A stretch of 43,656 nt of DNA from positions 1 to 43,656 of IMG/VR virus record IMGVR_UViG_3300010388_000195, one strand, 5' to 3'. Below are positions 13,733 to 20,110 of the stretch, piece after piece (position 1 is the first letter of the stretch; every line of letters starts with the position of its first letter). Source of the DNA: a virus. A model generated the notes under the pieces. It was not told the DNA's origin and did not search any database. It saw nothing but the letters and a program-made list of their open reading frames with translations. A program made the position numbers and the translations under genes.

Positions 13733-14044
13733 ATGTATAAACACAACCACATCGGACTCGACAAAATCGATTCTGAAATCAACACGATAAAGAGCCGTCT
13801 CAACTGGCTCTACGAAACGGTCTCCGGCAACACCAAGCGCAAGCCTGGTCGTCCCCCGAAGACCGAGAAGTCCGCACACGACATCATTGGCACGGCTTAC
13901 ATCGTGCTGACCGATGGCACTGTCGCTCGTCGCCTCAAGCCCAGCAAGGCCGGTAACAAGAAGTACTTCAACCTCGTCATCAACGGCAAGTTGAAGGCTT
14001 ACGATGCCGAAATCTTCAAGCGTTACGCCAACAGCAAATCCTAA
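13733..14044 (+). CDS. AT-hook-containing small DNA-binding protein, 103 aa
   Basis: Residues about 36-44 read KRKPGRPPK, a strong AT-hook for A+T-rich minor-groove binding. Before it lies a short coiled-coil-like segment, after it a beta-rich module (GTAYIVLTDGTVARRL..KKYFNLVINGKLKAYDAEI). The latter recalls the DNA-contact modules of homing-endonuclease-associated proteins, but no nuclease motif is seen. It may bind the phage origin or bend DNA. The stop overlaps the next ATG by 1 base. Confidence 0.72.
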   Translation: MYKHNHIGLDKIDSEINTIKSRLNWLYETVSGNTKRKPGRPPKTEKSAHDIIGTAYIVLTDGTVARRLKPSKAGNKKYFNLVINGKLKAYDAEIFKRYANSKS

Positions 14045-14346
14045 TGAGCGACCCCATCAAGGACATCCGTTCCCTGCTCCGCATCACCAATGCGGAAGTA
14101 GATCGTGCCGAGGCTATGTCCCAGGCACACCAGCAACAGGTGGTCTACCTGTCCGACAAACTCGCCAAGGTCTTCCACGCCTTGCGTGAGTTCAATGCCC
14201 AGCACGGGCGAGACCTCCACCCGGATGTCCAAGATGCCTTCAATGCAGCTTGGCGTTCCCAAGAAGCGTCCTTTGACGTGTGGAAGTCCTACAGCCAAGA
14301 AACCCCTCTCATCCAATACATCAATACTAACCTCGATATCGAATAA
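14044..14346 (+). CDS. Hypothetical protein, 100 aa
   Basis: Unrecognised helical acidic protein with no motif. It begins on the last base of the upstream stop codon (TAATG) and lies 4 bases before the Rad52-like gene, suggesting a role as a recombination accessory or simply co-expression. Confidence 0.75.
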   Translation: MSDPIKDIRSLLRITNAEVDRAEAMSQAHQQQVVYLSDKLAKVFHALREFNAQHGRDLHPDVQDAFNAAWRSQEASFDVWKSYSQETPLIQYINTNLDIE

Positions 14347-14350
14347 TACT

Positions 14351-15262
14351 ATGACCCCCGAAAAACAGACAGAAATCCTCAAGCAACTCCGCGCCCCGTT
14401 CTCCGCTGAACACATCGAGTGGCGACTCCAGTCCTCCGGCGACAAGCAGGACGGCAGCATCTGGGCGAAGTGCCTGTGCTACATCGACAACCGTGCTGCT
14501 ATGGAACGCCTCGACGAAGTGTTCGGCACTTCTTGGTCGCACGAAGAGAAGTTCATCCAGATCGGTACGCAAGCCGTCTGCACGGTGACCATCACCATCG
14601 ACATCAACTCGCTTGAAGGTGAGACCCGTATGTTCAACAGCCGTAGCGTCTCTGGCTCTTGTGCCGTGGAAGCCAACGGTGATATTGACCCGTTCAAGTC
14701 CGCTGCCTCTGGCGCTATGAAGCGAGCCGTGGTGAACCTGGGCATCGGCCGGTATCTGTACTCCTTGCCAGAGGCTTGGGCTATCGTGACCAACGATGGT
14801 AAGTATGACGGCAAGACCAAGAACGGTACTCGCTTCCGCTGGAATCCTCCGCAGCTCCCCGCTTGGGCCGGTGGCACTGGCGAATCTGCTCCCCAGCAGT
14901 CCTATGCCCAAGTCGAGTATGTGTCTGGCGTAGCCCCTGTAGCCAAGGCTTCCTATCAGCCTGTCCCTGCCCCTACTCCTGTGGAGTCTGACGGCACGTG
15001 GCGTACGGTGGTCATCCCCTTCGGCAAGCAAAAGGGTCAGACCCTTGGTCAGTTGCCTCCTGCCTCCCTCAAGTGGTGGCGCGAGAACTACCAGCCGAAG
15101 CCTTACAACGGTAAGATTTCTGCCAAGGACAAGGCGTTCCGTGATGCCCTCGACCAGTCCGCTGAAGCCTACAAGCCGATGCCAGGTCTGCCGGGTGTCT
15201 CCGTTGGCGATGCCATCGACCAAGCCTTGACCGACGCACCCATCGACGACGTACCGTTCTAA
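14351..15262 (+). CDS. Rad52/Rad22-like single-strand annealing protein, 303 aa
   Basis: Residues about 10-145 match the Rad52 annealing core: FSAEHIEWRL, a beta-rich middle, SGSCAVEANGDIDPFKSAAS and GAMKRAVVNLGIGRYLYSLP. The protein anneals complementary single strands, working with the exonuclease at 10858-11661. A Pro/Gln-rich linker (about 165-215) leads to a second small domain, VVIPFGKQKGQTLGQLPPAS (about 222-241), like the DUF3820-type module found behind phage exonucleases, here fused to the annealer. The upstream in-frame extension to 14105 is not used, as it overlaps the preceding gene. Confidence 0.88.
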   Translation: MTPEKQTEILKQLRAPFSAEHIEWRLQSSGDKQDGSIWAKCLCYIDNRAAMERLDEVFGTSWSHEEKFIQIGTQAVCTVTITIDINSLEGETRMFNSRSVSGSCAVEANGDIDPFKSAASGAMKRAVVNLGIGRYLYSLPEAWAIVTNDGKYDGKTKNGTRFRWNPPQLPAWAGGTGESAPQQSYAQVEYVSGVAPVAKASYQPVPAPTPVESDGTWRTVVIPFGKQKGQTLGQLPPASLKWWRENYQPKPYNGKISAKDKAFRDALDQSAEAYKPMPGLPGVSVGDAIDQALTDAPIDDVPF

Positions 15263-15263
15263 T

Positions 15264-15431
15264 ATGAAAGACGCACACATCGACGAAGACGAGTGGGAAG
15301 CCCTCGACGAAAAGACCGGGTCTAAGACCAAGACCGAGTTCATCATCAAGCAGGAGGTTCGGGTAAGTCCCGACCTCTCTGATGACGAGATTATGGAAAT
15401 CCTCAACTACGCTCTGCGTATTAACAAGTGA
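15264..15431 (+). CDS. Small acidic protein, 55 aa
   Basis: Short acidic frame (MKDAHIDEDEWEALDEKTGS) with a helical C-terminus, starting 1 base after the Rad52-like stop and overlapping the next gene's GTG by 4 bases. Fully consistent spacing makes it a real gene. No family recognised; it may be a partner or inhibitor of the annealer. Confidence 0.65.
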   Translation: MKDAHIDEDEWEALDEKTGSKTKTEFIIKQEVRVSPDLSDDEIMEILNYALRINK

Positions 15432-15877
15432 GCAAAATCCTGTCTCCAGATCGTGTACGGGCTTTGATGTCCCAGTACGCCAAGCCTGTGGTGGTTGAGA
15501 GGAAGCCACGCTCAAAGGCCGGCAAGATTAAGTCCGCTTACGAGATGCTTATTAAGAGCAACTCCACCCTGCGAGCTGCATCCCAGTCTTGGGGTGTGGC
15601 TATCTCCAGTATCCGCAACTATGCCATCGAGAATAAACTCCCGCTGGTGTGGAATGCGGACGGGCTGGTCGAGCAAGCCAAGCAACTCGTAGACGAGGGC
15701 AAGTACCAGAACGCTAGGCACGGCTTGCGTACACGGGTAGCCTATGAGTTGGCTAAGAAGCACGGTGTGAGCCAGGCTTGCCGTATGGCTGGCACGACCC
15801 GGCGCGGACTGTACTACTACTGCCAGCGGTACGATCTACCGACCCCTATTCGTTTCCAAATCGCAAACCACGAATGA
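15428..15877 (+). CDS. Double HTH protein, 149 aa
   Basis: Two tandem helix-turn-helix units: STLRAASQSWGVAISSIRNY followed by AIENKLPL, and GVSQACRMAGTTRRGLYYYC followed by QRYDLP. The same unit, ending in a short basic word and L-P, recurs in the genes at 15874 and 16619. The N-terminus is basic. Start is GTG (GTGA overlap). It is probably sequence-specific and may regulate the phage or its host. Confidence 0.75.
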   Translation: MSKILSPDRVRALMSQYAKPVVVERKPRSKAGKIKSAYEMLIKSNSTLRAASQSWGVAISSIRNYAIENKLPLVWNADGLVEQAKQLVDEGKYQNARHGLRTRVAYELAKKHGVSQACRMAGTTRRGLYYYCQRYDLPTPIRFQIANHE

Positions 15878-16158
15878 GAATCCAAGACATCTATCGCTTG
15901 GCTCTCGCAAGGGGCTTGACCGCTAAACAGGCTGGCGCTGAGTACAAGGTCAACCACCAGAGCCTTGCCAAGTGCAAAGGCAGATACGATCTACCAAGCC
16001 TAATCAGCGAGTACGAGAAGGCTGACCGGGAGTCTTTCGCCCGGATGAGCGACAGCGAGTTGGCATCTTACATCAAAGTCCTCAAGCAAGATGATTACTC
16101 CGAGAGCAAGGAGTTCCGTTACGCAAGCGAGGAACTAGCCAAACGCCAAAAGAAATGA
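15874..16158 (+). CDS. Small HTH protein, 94 aa
   Basis: The unit GLTAKQAGAEYKVNHQSLAK then CKGRYDLPSL is paralogous to the second HTH of the preceding gene (CQRYDLP). The remainder is an acidic helical tail (YEKADRESFARMSDSELASY). It starts ATGA over the previous stop. I rejected the longer frame to 15778. Confidence 0.75.
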   Translation: MRIQDIYRLALARGLTAKQAGAEYKVNHQSLAKCKGRYDLPSLISEYEKADRESFARMSDSELASYIKVLKQDDYSESKEFRYASEELAKRQKK

Positions 16159-16622
16159 GAAACCTAAACAAGCCTCCCCGCTACAATGTAGCGAGCATCC
16201 AAGCCCAGCAGACGATGGGCGGTGATGTGATGCAAGCGGACGAGAACGGACAGTATGTCGAGTGGCGTGATTACAAACGAGCGTTGGATGAAATCGAGAT
16301 GCTCAAGCACACTATCAAGTACTGGGAGATTGAGGCGAAGACCGACAACGACAGGTGGCTGCGATGCCTTGAAGACAACGAGAAACTCAAGGCCGAGGTA
16401 GAGCGGCTGACCGCTATGGCAAACGAATGCGAACATCTTCACAAAGGGATTTACTCGCTGTCTCTCAATGTATTGCAGTTGAAAGACGAGGTCGAGCGTC
16501 TCCGCAAGGCCGGGGATGCGATGGCAAAGCGAACCGAGTTTTTTCAAAAGCGATGGGATGCAGACGAACTTTGCCAAGAGGTCGAAGCGTGGAACGCCGC
16601 CAAGGAGGGCAAGCAGTCGTGA
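16155..16622 (+). CDS. Coiled-coil protein, 155 aa
   Basis: After a polar N-terminus, residues about 38-135 show long heptad runs (YKRALDEIEMLKHTIKYWEI; LKAEVERLTAMANECEH; LKDEVERLRKAGDAMAKR), so a parallel or antiparallel coiled coil is likely. No catalytic motif. It overlaps its neighbours by 4 bases on both sides. Confidence 0.78.
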   Translation: MRNLNKPPRYNVASIQAQQTMGGDVMQADENGQYVEWRDYKRALDEIEMLKHTIKYWEIEAKTDNDRWLRCLEDNEKLKAEVERLTAMANECEHLHKGIYSLSLNVLQLKDEVERLRKAGDAMAKRTEFFQKRWDADELCQEVEAWNAAKEGKQS

Positions 16623-16954
16623 GTTCCTCCGGTCACAACACCCTTGGCTACGGCAAGACCAAGGCAGCCATCCACGAAGCCCTGGCTAAAGGGATGAACC
16701 TACGGGAAGCTGCGTCCCACTATGGCATCTCCTACGCCTCCGCATACGGTGCAGCCCACCGGGATAAACTCAAGTTCAAGCCCCACAACAACCGCGCCAA
16801 GTACGGACACGTCAAGTTGATGGTCATCTACGAGTCCCAGTCTGGCTTAACCGTGAGCCAAATTGCAAAGAAGCACGGGTTCAGTTACAGTTCTGTACGA
16901 TCTGTAAACAGAGTGTGCAGTCTTAACATCCCCCTTACACGAAAAAAGAAATGA
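16619..16954 (+). CDS. Double HTH protein, 111 aa
   Basis: Two HTH units, GMNLREAASHYGISYASAYG and GLTVSQIAKKHGFSYSSVRS, followed by a basic tail ending RKKK. Both resemble the units at 15428 and 15874. The start is GTG at 16619 (GTGA overlap with the stop of the coiled-coil gene); the open frame upstream to 16427 overlaps that gene and is not used. Confidence 0.75.
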   Translation: MSSSGHNTLGYGKTKAAIHEALAKGMNLREAASHYGISYASAYGAAHRDKLKFKPHNNRAKYGHVKLMVIYESQSGLTVSQIAKKHGFSYSSVRSVNRVCSLNIPLTRKKK

Positions 16955-17703
16955 GCGAACAATACGACATCGTCGCAATGGGCGACAACCACGGCGACCT
17001 TGCTTGCGAAGATACTCTCGACGCAATTATGGAGTTCGTCTCCACCGTAAAACCAAAGTACCGGGTACACCTTGGCGACAACTGGGACTTCCGATGGGCA
17101 AGGCGCGGGGTGGACAAGTCCTCCTCCGAAGCCAAGCAGGGTCTTGAGGACGATCTCCAGGCGGGTATCAGTTGGATTAAGCGATACAAGCCCACCCATT
17201 TCCTCTTCGGAAACCACGACGACAGAATCCGGCAAATCATCCACAGCACCGACTCCATCAAGGACAAGGATGATATGCAGAAACTCCAAGACCTTATGAT
17301 GCGTACGCTCCGTGATGTCGGATGCAAGGTCATCAAGCCCTATAACGTGAAGAAAGGTCGTGTGCGTATCGGCCCTATCACCTTCATCCACGGCTTCTCC
17401 CACGGGCAGAACGCCTTGCTCAAGGATGCCCGTATCTTCGGTGTCCCCGGTGGTGGCTTCTGTATGGGTCACCTACACCGCCTTGAGCAGTTGAACATCG
17501 AAGCCTTCGACGGAGGTGCAGCTTGGCTCTGTGGCTGGGCCGGTCGGCAGGAGGATACTGACTACGCCTTCCGTATGCCTGGAAGCCTACGCTGGCAGAA
17601 CGGCTTTATGTACTTCAAGGTCGATGGAGACAACTACATCGGCAAGCAAGCCCACCGCTTCGGTGACGGCTGGTATTTCCCCAACAAAGAACTCCACAAA
17701 TGA
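16951..17703 (+). CDS. Calcineurin-like metallophosphoesterase, 250 aa
   Basis: All five metal-binding blocks are present: MGDNHGD (10-16), LGDNWD (41-46), GNHD (87-90), FIHGFSH (145-151) and GHLH (173-176). The family hydrolyses phosphomonoesters or diesters, including DNA, with two metal ions. In a recombination operon it could act as a nuclease (SbcD/Mre11-like) or remove phosphates, but it lacks the Mre11 capping domain. Overlaps its neighbours by 4 bases on both sides. Confidence 0.85.
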   Translation: MSEQYDIVAMGDNHGDLACEDTLDAIMEFVSTVKPKYRVHLGDNWDFRWARRGVDKSSSEAKQGLEDDLQAGISWIKRYKPTHFLFGNHDDRIRQIIHSTDSIKDKDDMQKLQDLMMRTLRDVGCKVIKPYNVKKGRVRIGPITFIHGFSHGQNALLKDARIFGVPGGGFCMGHLHRLEQLNIEAFDGGAAWLCGWAGRQEDTDYAFRMPGSLRWQNGFMYFKVDGDNYIGKQAHRFGDGWYFPNKELHK

Positions 17704-17990
17704 ACGAACCAGAAGAACTAGAATCACGCGCCAAGTCGTTAGGTATGGATATCGGACGACTGCGTGAAGTACTCAAGGCCGGCTTCACAGAGCCGTCATA
17801 CGATCTGATGCCCAAGTCCAACTTCAAGGACAGCCCCAATCGTAACTTGCATAATCCCAAGGGAGGCTACTGGTACGTCAAGTACACGCAGGACGGCATC
17901 CGCAAGTCTATGCAGCTCTCCCGTGACATCGAGGAGGCTCGTAAGATGCGTGACGAGTTCTTCGCCTCCATCAACTACGGCAAGAAATGA
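17700..17990 (+). CDS. Putative AP2/integrase-arm-like DNA-binding protein, 96 aa
   Basis: The C-terminal 45 residues (GGYWYVKYTQDGIRKSMQLS then RDIEEARKMRDEFFASI) look like the three-strand-plus-helix fold of AP2 or integrase arm-binding domains, which read DNA through a beta-sheet. No integrase catalytic part is present. Overlaps both neighbours by 4 bases. Confidence 0.6.
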   Translation: MNEPEELESRAKSLGMDIGRLREVLKAGFTEPSYDLMPKSNFKDSPNRNLHNPKGGYWYVKYTQDGIRKSMQLSRDIEEARKMRDEFFASINYGKK

Positions 17991-18187
17991 TTCACGAATT
18001 CAACAGACCCATCCCGGTGAAGACCGCCATCGGCTATGGGTATCTGCTGTATGTCCAGCCGTCCGGCATCTTCTGCAACGACATCTTTGCCGTAGTCTTG
18101 GAGAAGGACGGTATGATTCGGCATATGCTGACAGACCAGTTCGCAGTCATCCGCAACGACACCTTCGACATCAAGAACGATGAATGA
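17987..18187 (+). CDS. Hypothetical protein, 66 aa
   Basis: Small beta-rich, unrecognised protein with alternating hydrophobic residues (TAIGYGYLLYVQPSGIF). It overlaps the 17700-17990 gene by 4 bases and the next gene by 8 bases, so it is part of the same transcript. Confidence 0.7.
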   Translation: MIHEFNRPIPVKTAIGYGYLLYVQPSGIFCNDIFAVVLEKDGMIRHMLTDQFAVIRNDTFDIKNDE

Positions 18188-18365
18188 CATCTCCAAGTGC
18201 GACGGGTTCATCAAGGATGTGATGTGTCCCAACAAGGACAATTGCTTGCGCTACAACATCAAGGCTGACGATCTCTGGCAGTCCTGGCTCAAGCCAGACG
18301 TGAAGGACAACGGTCAGTGTCGCTCATTCCTCAAGGACTATGGAAAAGACAAAAAGCGTAATTGA
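18180..18365 (+). CDS. Small cysteine-containing protein, 61 aa
   Basis: Four cysteines (C7, C16, C22 and C46) spaced as C-x8-C-x5-C..C could bind a metal ion, but the C46 spacing is unlike any family I know. C-terminus is Lys-rich (KDYGKDKKRN). It overlaps the upstream gene by 8 bases and the downstream gene by 26. Confidence 0.65.
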   Translation: MNDISKCDGFIKDVMCPNKDNCLRYNIKADDLWQSWLKPDVKDNGQCRSFLKDYGKDKKRN

Positions 18366-18612
18366 AGCCCTGCGGGAGTACGTCAACCGCAACTCCGACG
18401 AGGAGGATATTCCTGCCGGGTTCTACAGTGCAGCTGACTGTACGAAGATGATGAAGTGTAGCAAGAAGCAGTTCCTGTGCTTGGCGCGTAAGATGATTAA
18501 GGAAGGCGTATGCAAGGTTCGTCACGTCAAACGCTACAAGGCGAAACGCATCTACAGCATCCCGCACTATTCATTCGACCCGATTGCCCGTAAGTTGATG
18601 GGCTTGAAATAG
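18340..18612 (+). CDS. Small HTH-like basic protein, 90 aa
   Basis: Last gene of the plus operon. After an acidic start, residues 27-60 (FYSAADCTKMMKCSKKQFLC then LARKMIKEGV) fit an HTH, with an Arg/Lys-rich wing (RHVKRYKAKRIYSI). Its ATG lies inside the preceding gene by 26 bases, which is a large overlap but both frames look coding. Confidence 0.65.
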   Translation: MEKTKSVIEALREYVNRNSDEEDIPAGFYSAADCTKMMKCSKKQFLCLARKMIKEGVCKVRHVKRYKAKRIYSIPHYSFDPIARKLMGLK

Positions 18613-18613
18613 C

Positions 18614-18645
18614 GACCATTCCCGCTGGTGGGCCACAGGATGGTC
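18614..18645. terminator. Possible terminator hairpin at end of plus operon
   Basis: GACCAT and ATGGTC (6-base stem) enclose about 20 bases with a smaller TGG-TGGG-CCA hairpin, starting just after the stop at 18612. There is no T-run, so termination is not certain; the stretch 18613-18764 contains no gene. Confidence 0.35.
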
Positions 18646-18732
18646 TCTCTTGATAGATGTCCTTATATGAGACACGCACAACATCAACACCCACCCACCC
18701 ATCAAGATGAGGTACTGTGCGTCATATAGGTC

Positions 18733-18754
18733 AGTCCGTCAAGCGTCACGGACT
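18733..18754. terminator. Hairpin between converging operons
   Basis: AGTCCGT and ACGGACT (perfect 7-base stem) with an 8-base loop lie between the converging 18612 and 18765 ends. A bidirectional terminator is the likely role; no T-run on either side. Confidence 0.4.
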
Positions 18755-18764
18755 AGTGCTTAGT

Positions 18765-19091
18765 TCACGGCTTCTTCACAATGCGGATGATGAGGCCGGT
18801 AGCCATCACCAACGAGGAGACCGCCATAGCATAGGCGACCTCGACGGAAACCCGCAGGGCAAGCGTAGCGTTGTTCAAGTCACGCTCAAGGGTGGCATCG
18901 TCGGACTTGAATGAACTCCCGCCATCGACGATAATCAGCGCCATCATCTTGGACGATCCAAGGCTATCCAGCGTCATCTGGATGATGTATGCCGTGTAAA
19001 GGGCGCAGAGGCAGGACATCAACAGGATGATGCCCACAGACCAGAGAAGATTGCGTTCACTTCTTACGCTTGATTCGCTTTGGTTTTCCAT
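18765..19091 (-). CDS. Small membrane protein with two predicted spans, 108 aa
   Basis: Residues 14-37 (LLWSVGIILLMSCLCALYTA...) and about 82-103 (VEVAYAMAVSSLVMATGLII) are hydrophobic enough to span the membrane. The loop between is polar (LDSLGSSKMM...SDDATLERDL) and the C-terminus RIVKKP is basic. Last gene of the late operon, overlapping the holin-like gene by 35 bases. It may be an antiholin or lysis regulator. Confidence 0.72.
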   Translation of the reverse strand: MENQSESSVRSERNLLWSVGIILLMSCLCALYTAYIIQMTLDSLGSSKMMALIIVDGGSSFKSDDATLERDLNNATLALRVSVEVAYAMAVSSLVMATGLIIRIVKKP

Positions 19092-19437
19092 TGGTTGCTC
19101 CTTTGGTTACCTTGCTTACTTCGTTGTTAATCTTCCCCTTAACCCACTTGATTGCACCTTCCATAATCTCGTTGGCAGCAGCTCCGGCAAGACCGATACA
19201 GGCGAAACGCATCACCAAGGATGTAACGTGTTCCTGTAGGGCGAACCCTGCGAAGATACCGATGATGGATGCAGCGACCAGCCGTCGCACGATCCAGCCA
19301 AAGGTCAAAGGCTCTGTACTGAGGAGCATACGAGCGACCATCCCGCCACCGCCAAGTACGCTTGCGATAAGCGAGTCCTTGACGATAGCCTGGTAGTCTT
19401 CGGGATTAGTCGGGCTGGGAGGGGGAGGAGGACTCAT
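19057..19437 (-). CDS. Putative holin, 126 aa
   Basis: Three hydrophobic segments, about 20-40, 48-68 (IVRRLVAASIIGIFAGFA) and 74-93 (VMRFACIGLAGAAANEIM), follow a Pro-rich N-terminus (MSPPPPPSPTNP). The C-terminus is strongly basic (KPKRIKRKK). Size, topology and the basic tail fit phage holins, which form pores timed for lysis. Next to a spanin-like lipoprotein gene (32-base overlap). The peptidoglycan enzyme is elsewhere (13251-13715). No family motif specific to one holin class is seen. Confidence 0.62.
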   Translation of the reverse strand: MSPPPPPSPTNPEDYQAIVKDSLIASVLGGGGMVARMLLSTEPLTFGWIVRRLVAASIIGIFAGFALQEHVTSLVMRFACIGLAGAAANEIMEGAIKWVKGKINNEVSKVTKGATNGKPKRIKRKK

Positions 19438-20110
19438 TTACTTTGTCACGGGCTTTATCCCAGAGAACCCACAGACCAAACGACAAAGCGATGCCGATGG
19501 CTGTGAGGACGATGGGTAGGAAGTAGGGAGAGCCTTGGATGACCGGGATAGACCCAGCCACGGTGGACAGGAAGATGAGGGTAGCGCCAGTCTTCCACGA
19601 CAGGAAGGCACAGACGACAGCCCCCAGGACGAACATCCCGCCAGCCAGCATAGTCCAGAAATTGCGGTCAGCGTCGGTCTTGACCTTCTCCACCTCTTGG
19701 GCGAGCTGCTCGTTGCGTAGTTTAAGGGCTTTAATCTCCGCAAGATTGCGGACATTGTCGGACTCCATCTTATCCCACATCTTGTTTACTTCTGCTTGTA
19801 GACCCTTGGCGTAGGCAATCTGAGCCTTGTAAGCCTCTGGGTCGCCCTTGGAAGCCCGTTCACGGGCGAAGGCGATGTCAGCCTCAGACGGGGCAGGAAG
19901 ATAAGCCAGAGCCACCTTTCCTTCAGCCTTTACCACCTCCGGCTCGTCAGCCCTCTCCACCGCCACGGTTACGGCAGCCGCCGCCCGTGCTTCAGTGGTA
20001 TCAATCTTGTCCCCCAGTTTACTAACATTGGCTGGATCGGTAGCCGATACCGGGGGCTTGTCCGTAGTCACACAGGAAGCCAAGAAGACGATGCAGAATA
20101 GGTACTTCAT
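19406..20110 (-). CDS. Spanin-like lipoprotein with C-terminal membrane spans, 234 aa
   Basis: The N-terminus has a lipoprotein signal with canonical lipobox LASC (cysteine 13), so it would be anchored by lipid, probably in the outer membrane. Residues about 95-150 form a coiled coil (KALKLRNEQLAQEVEKVKTD). Three hydrophobic segments follow at about 151-171, 174-190 and 195-216. Outer-membrane anchor, periplasmic coil and inner-membrane spans resemble a u-spanin, which fuses the two membranes at lysis. Normal u-spanins have one C-terminal span, so this is enlarged. The gene lies next to the holin candidate. Confidence 0.6.
   Translation of the reverse strand: MKYLFCIVFLASCVTTDKPPVSATDPANVSKLGDKIDTTEARAAAAVTVAVERADEPEVVKAEGKVALAYLPAPSEADIAFARERASKGDPEAYKAQIAYAKGLQAEVNKMWDKMESDNVRNLAEIKALKLRNEQLAQEVEKVKTDADRNFWTMLAGGMFVLGAVVCAFLSWKTGATLIFLSTVAGSIPVIQGSPYFLPIVLTAIGIALSFGLWVLWDKARDKVNESSSPSQPD

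Noticed and set aside
14327-15406. Minus-strand frame of 359 codons opposite the Rad52-like gene
   Set aside because: Antisense to a gene with strong motif evidence; composition and lack of operon context argue against it.
17700-17990. Integrase or lysogeny module
   Set aside because: Only a small DNA-binding-like domain is present, with no tyrosine or serine recombinase catalytic motif anywhere.
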